From: Mesostigma viride
Taxonomy: Eukaryota; Streptophyta; Mesostigmatophyceae; Mesostigmatales; Mesostigmataceae
Assembly (NCBI GenBank): GCA_009746045.1
Contig: RPFO01000203.1
Coordinates: forward strand, 1 to 64,000
DNA length: 64,000 nucleotides
Direction of reading: 5' to 3'
Positions 61,998 through 64,000 of this stretch are shown here, one piece after another. The notes beneath the pieces are model-generated. The model had not been told where the DNA came from. It worked only from the letters and a program-made list of their open reading frames with translations, and did not search any database. Each line of letters starts with the position of its first letter. The stretch's first letter is position 1. Both the position numbers and the translations under genes were made by a program.

Positions 61998-63982
61998 TTG
62001 TTGCTGGAGCTGCCCCCCTTGGAGGGAGACTGCCCCTTACCCTTGCCCTTGCCCCAGCCCCTGCCCTTGCCCTTGCCCTTGCCCTTGCCCTTGCCCTTGC
62101 CCTTAAACATTTGTCCCAGCAGGGACTTCACTTCTGCCATGGTGACAGGTCTCTTGCTCCTGTCTTCCCTCTCCCTATCCTCCTCCTCCCTCTCTCCCCC
62201 TGACCCTCTTTACAGAGGTGCCCATGGCCCCCTGGCTAAGGGGGCCAAGGCCAGCTTGATATAATCCAATGCCTCCTTCATGTCCTCCCAGTACTTTGCC
62301 ATTCCTGTTGCAAGCATAGCGTAGGTGTTTTTGTCAAGTTTGAGTTTCTCAAGGAAGGAACGCAGCAAGAACTTGTGATCTAGCTGCTGGACATCAGGAC
62401 GTGCTTTGATGGCTAGCTCATATTTCTTTGTCTCAGCCACATAGTCCACTGATGTGACCCTGTATTCCTCTACCCACCTGAATGCCCCATATATGTCCAC
62501 AGATGAGGGGGTGGAGAGGAGGTCAGTTAGCTCCTTCATGAAAGCCTCCCAAACTGCCCTAGCCTGCGTGTCCTGCCACTTGGGATACCTACGCTGGAAG
62601 ACAAGGATGAGATTCTGAATCTGAGAGGAGGACTGATGGTAAAAATCCCCCTGCATGAGAGATCCAAACCAATTCTTGACATTCAGTTCCTCCCTAGCCA
62701 GCTGAAGAGAGAGAAGTGCATGATTCCCCTGCTCCCTAGTATACCCCTCAGGCAGCCCCCTGACATTAATCCTATCCACAGGACGGTTTTCATTGTAAGT
62801 GGGCACCTAGAGGGGGATGCAGGGGGGAGGGAGAAGATGGTGTTGCTGCTGCAGCATTCACAGGAGAGACATGCTGAGAGGGAAGTGCTACTTGAGTGAG
62901 CTGAGCAGGAGGGCAAGCATGGGCTGTGTAGGAGGGTTAGGCAACATAGGGGTGGGCTGGGTGGGGGTGTGAGTGTGTGTCACTTCCCGCCTCCTGCTGC
63001 GGGCCTCCTCCCAATCATGGAAGGTGGGAGAGAGGACACTTCATCGTCAGTAGGGTTAGTAAAATCATGATGCAGCCAGGTAGGCAACCACCTACCCGCC
63101 CCTGCAGGATGGCATTGTGCAGGAGCTCCAGGAGTCGCACCAGGCGAACCCTGTTACCCTGCACCCTCCTTCCTGAGAGGAGGGCCTGCAGGGCAGGCAG
63201 CAAGTCGTCGCACACCCTGCGTGTGCCCGCTTGGAGGTTGGGCAAGCCCAGGATGTGCGTGATAATCGCACACACCAGGCTGCCCGCCTCCGCGACGTGC
63301 ATCTGCTGGCTCCTGTCGGCCAGCCCACGGAAGGAGGCTGTGGCTGCCTGTATGGCACGCCACACCTCATCACCCAGGGTGATGAAGTCCCGACCTTCCA
63401 GGTCGCCGTCCAGCCGTGCCGGCTGCTGCCCTGCCCAGGTGGGACCCTGAGGCCCCTCCGGCCCTGCCAGGGCCTTGTCCTTGTTGCGGCTAGAGGGGGC
63501 CTGCCCCCCAGAGCCGCTGGAGGTGCCCGTGACACCCTCCATGGGGTGCATCCCCCGCCAGCGCCGGAGGCGCCGGCGTCGCTGCCGGGGTCCCTGCGAC
63601 CCCGGGAGCTGTGTCGCCGCCGGGGTCCCTGCGACCCCGGTGGCCTCCTCAGCCACCTGGCCCCCCACGCTGGGCGGGGGAGCCCGCTGCTGAGGTTGGA
63701 CCCTCTGACCTGCCAGAGGGTCCTGGGTGGTTCACCACCCATGGGCGTGTAGGGGCGACTGCCGCCCCGCGCTCCGTCGCAGGCGGCATCGCAGCCGCCT
63801 CACGCCTCTCCGGGCCCCAGCCAACTGGCGTGACTTGGGGCCACGGCCCCAACGGAGTCAGTGATCTCCTGTCTGGCGACCACGCGCAGCGCCTCTCTCT
63901 GACGCTGCCTGGACGCCCACTGATCAACAGTGCCGGGGTTGCGCCTCGGCCGATTGGCGAAACACCACAGCCAAACTGCCAC
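61540..63982 (-). pseudogene. Gag of element F (fragmented)
   Basis: Pieces in several frames match E Gag: knuckles and D-P-K-D-C near 61700-61840; Lys-Gly and Asn repeats (61870-62105); helical part 62210-62806 starting Y-N-E-N-R-P-V-D; and the Pro/Ala-rich part with W-R-A-I-Q-A-A-T at 63015-63668. A 45 bp G/C-rich segment (GCCGGGGTCCCTGCGACC) is tandemly duplicated at about 63580-63640 relative to E. Confidence 0.75.
61877..62105 (-). repeat. Asn/Thr and Lys-Gly codon repeats in Gag of element F
   Basis: Trinucleotide array of the AAC type with two single-base slips that turn part of it into a Thr run, followed by a GGCAAG array. Equivalent to 44155-44385 of E with a different unit number. 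Confidence 0.85.
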
Positions 63983-64000
63983 CTGGATCAGGGGAACTGC

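Larger units (their letters stand above)
56616..64000 (-). mobile_element. Element F: second E-family copia-like element (runs off right edge)
   Basis: Close relative of E with the same 3' LTR, 3' UTR, RNase H, RT, protease-like domain, integrase and Gag, but without the D insertion. It therefore shows the undisturbed junctions. Decayed by several frameshifts (near 58815, 59800-59900, 61530, 62220 and in Gag). The 5' part and 5' LTR are outside the window. Confidence 0.9.

Overview
The window is wall-to-wall LTR retrotransposon DNA from a eukaryotic nuclear genome. I see no bacterial operon, no rRNA and no complete host gene; the only host-like coding trace is a possible pair of terminal exons near 13.3-13.7 kb. 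Ty3/gypsy elements carrying their own cytosine-5 DNA methyltransferase have been reported, to my knowledge, in charophyte algae and (in another retrotransposon class) dinoflagellates. A repeat-rich green or streptophyte alga is therefore my best guess, but no host gene in the window can confirm it.

Layout. 1-9279 (-): element A, a Ty3/gypsy element with Gag, CCHC knuckle, protease and C5-methyltransferase in one open frame, then RT, RNase H, integrase and a PHD finger in a second frame that is still open at the left edge. A interrupts G (9280-10964, +), a 3' remnant of the E/F family. 11330-12998 is a 1.67 kb tract of pure A/G on the + strand. 13906-34442 (+) is copia-like element C. It is interrupted by B (16942-27766, -, a second methyltransferase gypsy element, decayed and chimeric), by J (29623-31854, a small non-autonomous LTR element) and, inside its 3' LTR, by E (34443-47386, -, copia-like). 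E is itself interrupted by D (38645-43080, -, copia-like, 3' truncated). 47387-49729 is a modular LTR-like region related to the C LTR. 49730-56615 (+) is gypsy element I, decayed, carrying insertion K (50449-52210) and cut at its 3' end by F (56616-64000, -, a second copy of the E family).

Two things stand out. First, elements A and B carry a DNMT3-like C5-methyltransferase between protease and reverse transcriptase, plus a PHD finger at the integrase C terminus: a potential chromatin writer and a potential chromatin reader on one mobile element. Second, the copia-like families C, D and E/F place the integrase before the protease (Gag-INT-PR-RT-RNaseH). The usual copia order is Gag-PR-INT-RT-RNaseH. 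They also have a protease signature D-T-Q/N rather than D-T/S-G, an RT active site H-G-D-D rather than Y-V-D-D, and (best shown for E) LTR ends AGTT...AACT rather than TG...CA.

The nested insertions can be ordered. A J-type LTR was hit by C; C was hit by B, J and E; E was hit by D; I was hit by K and F; G was hit by A. The target-site duplications of B, J and E are visible. Removing B and J restores one frame through element C, apart from two in-frame stops between Gag and integrase.
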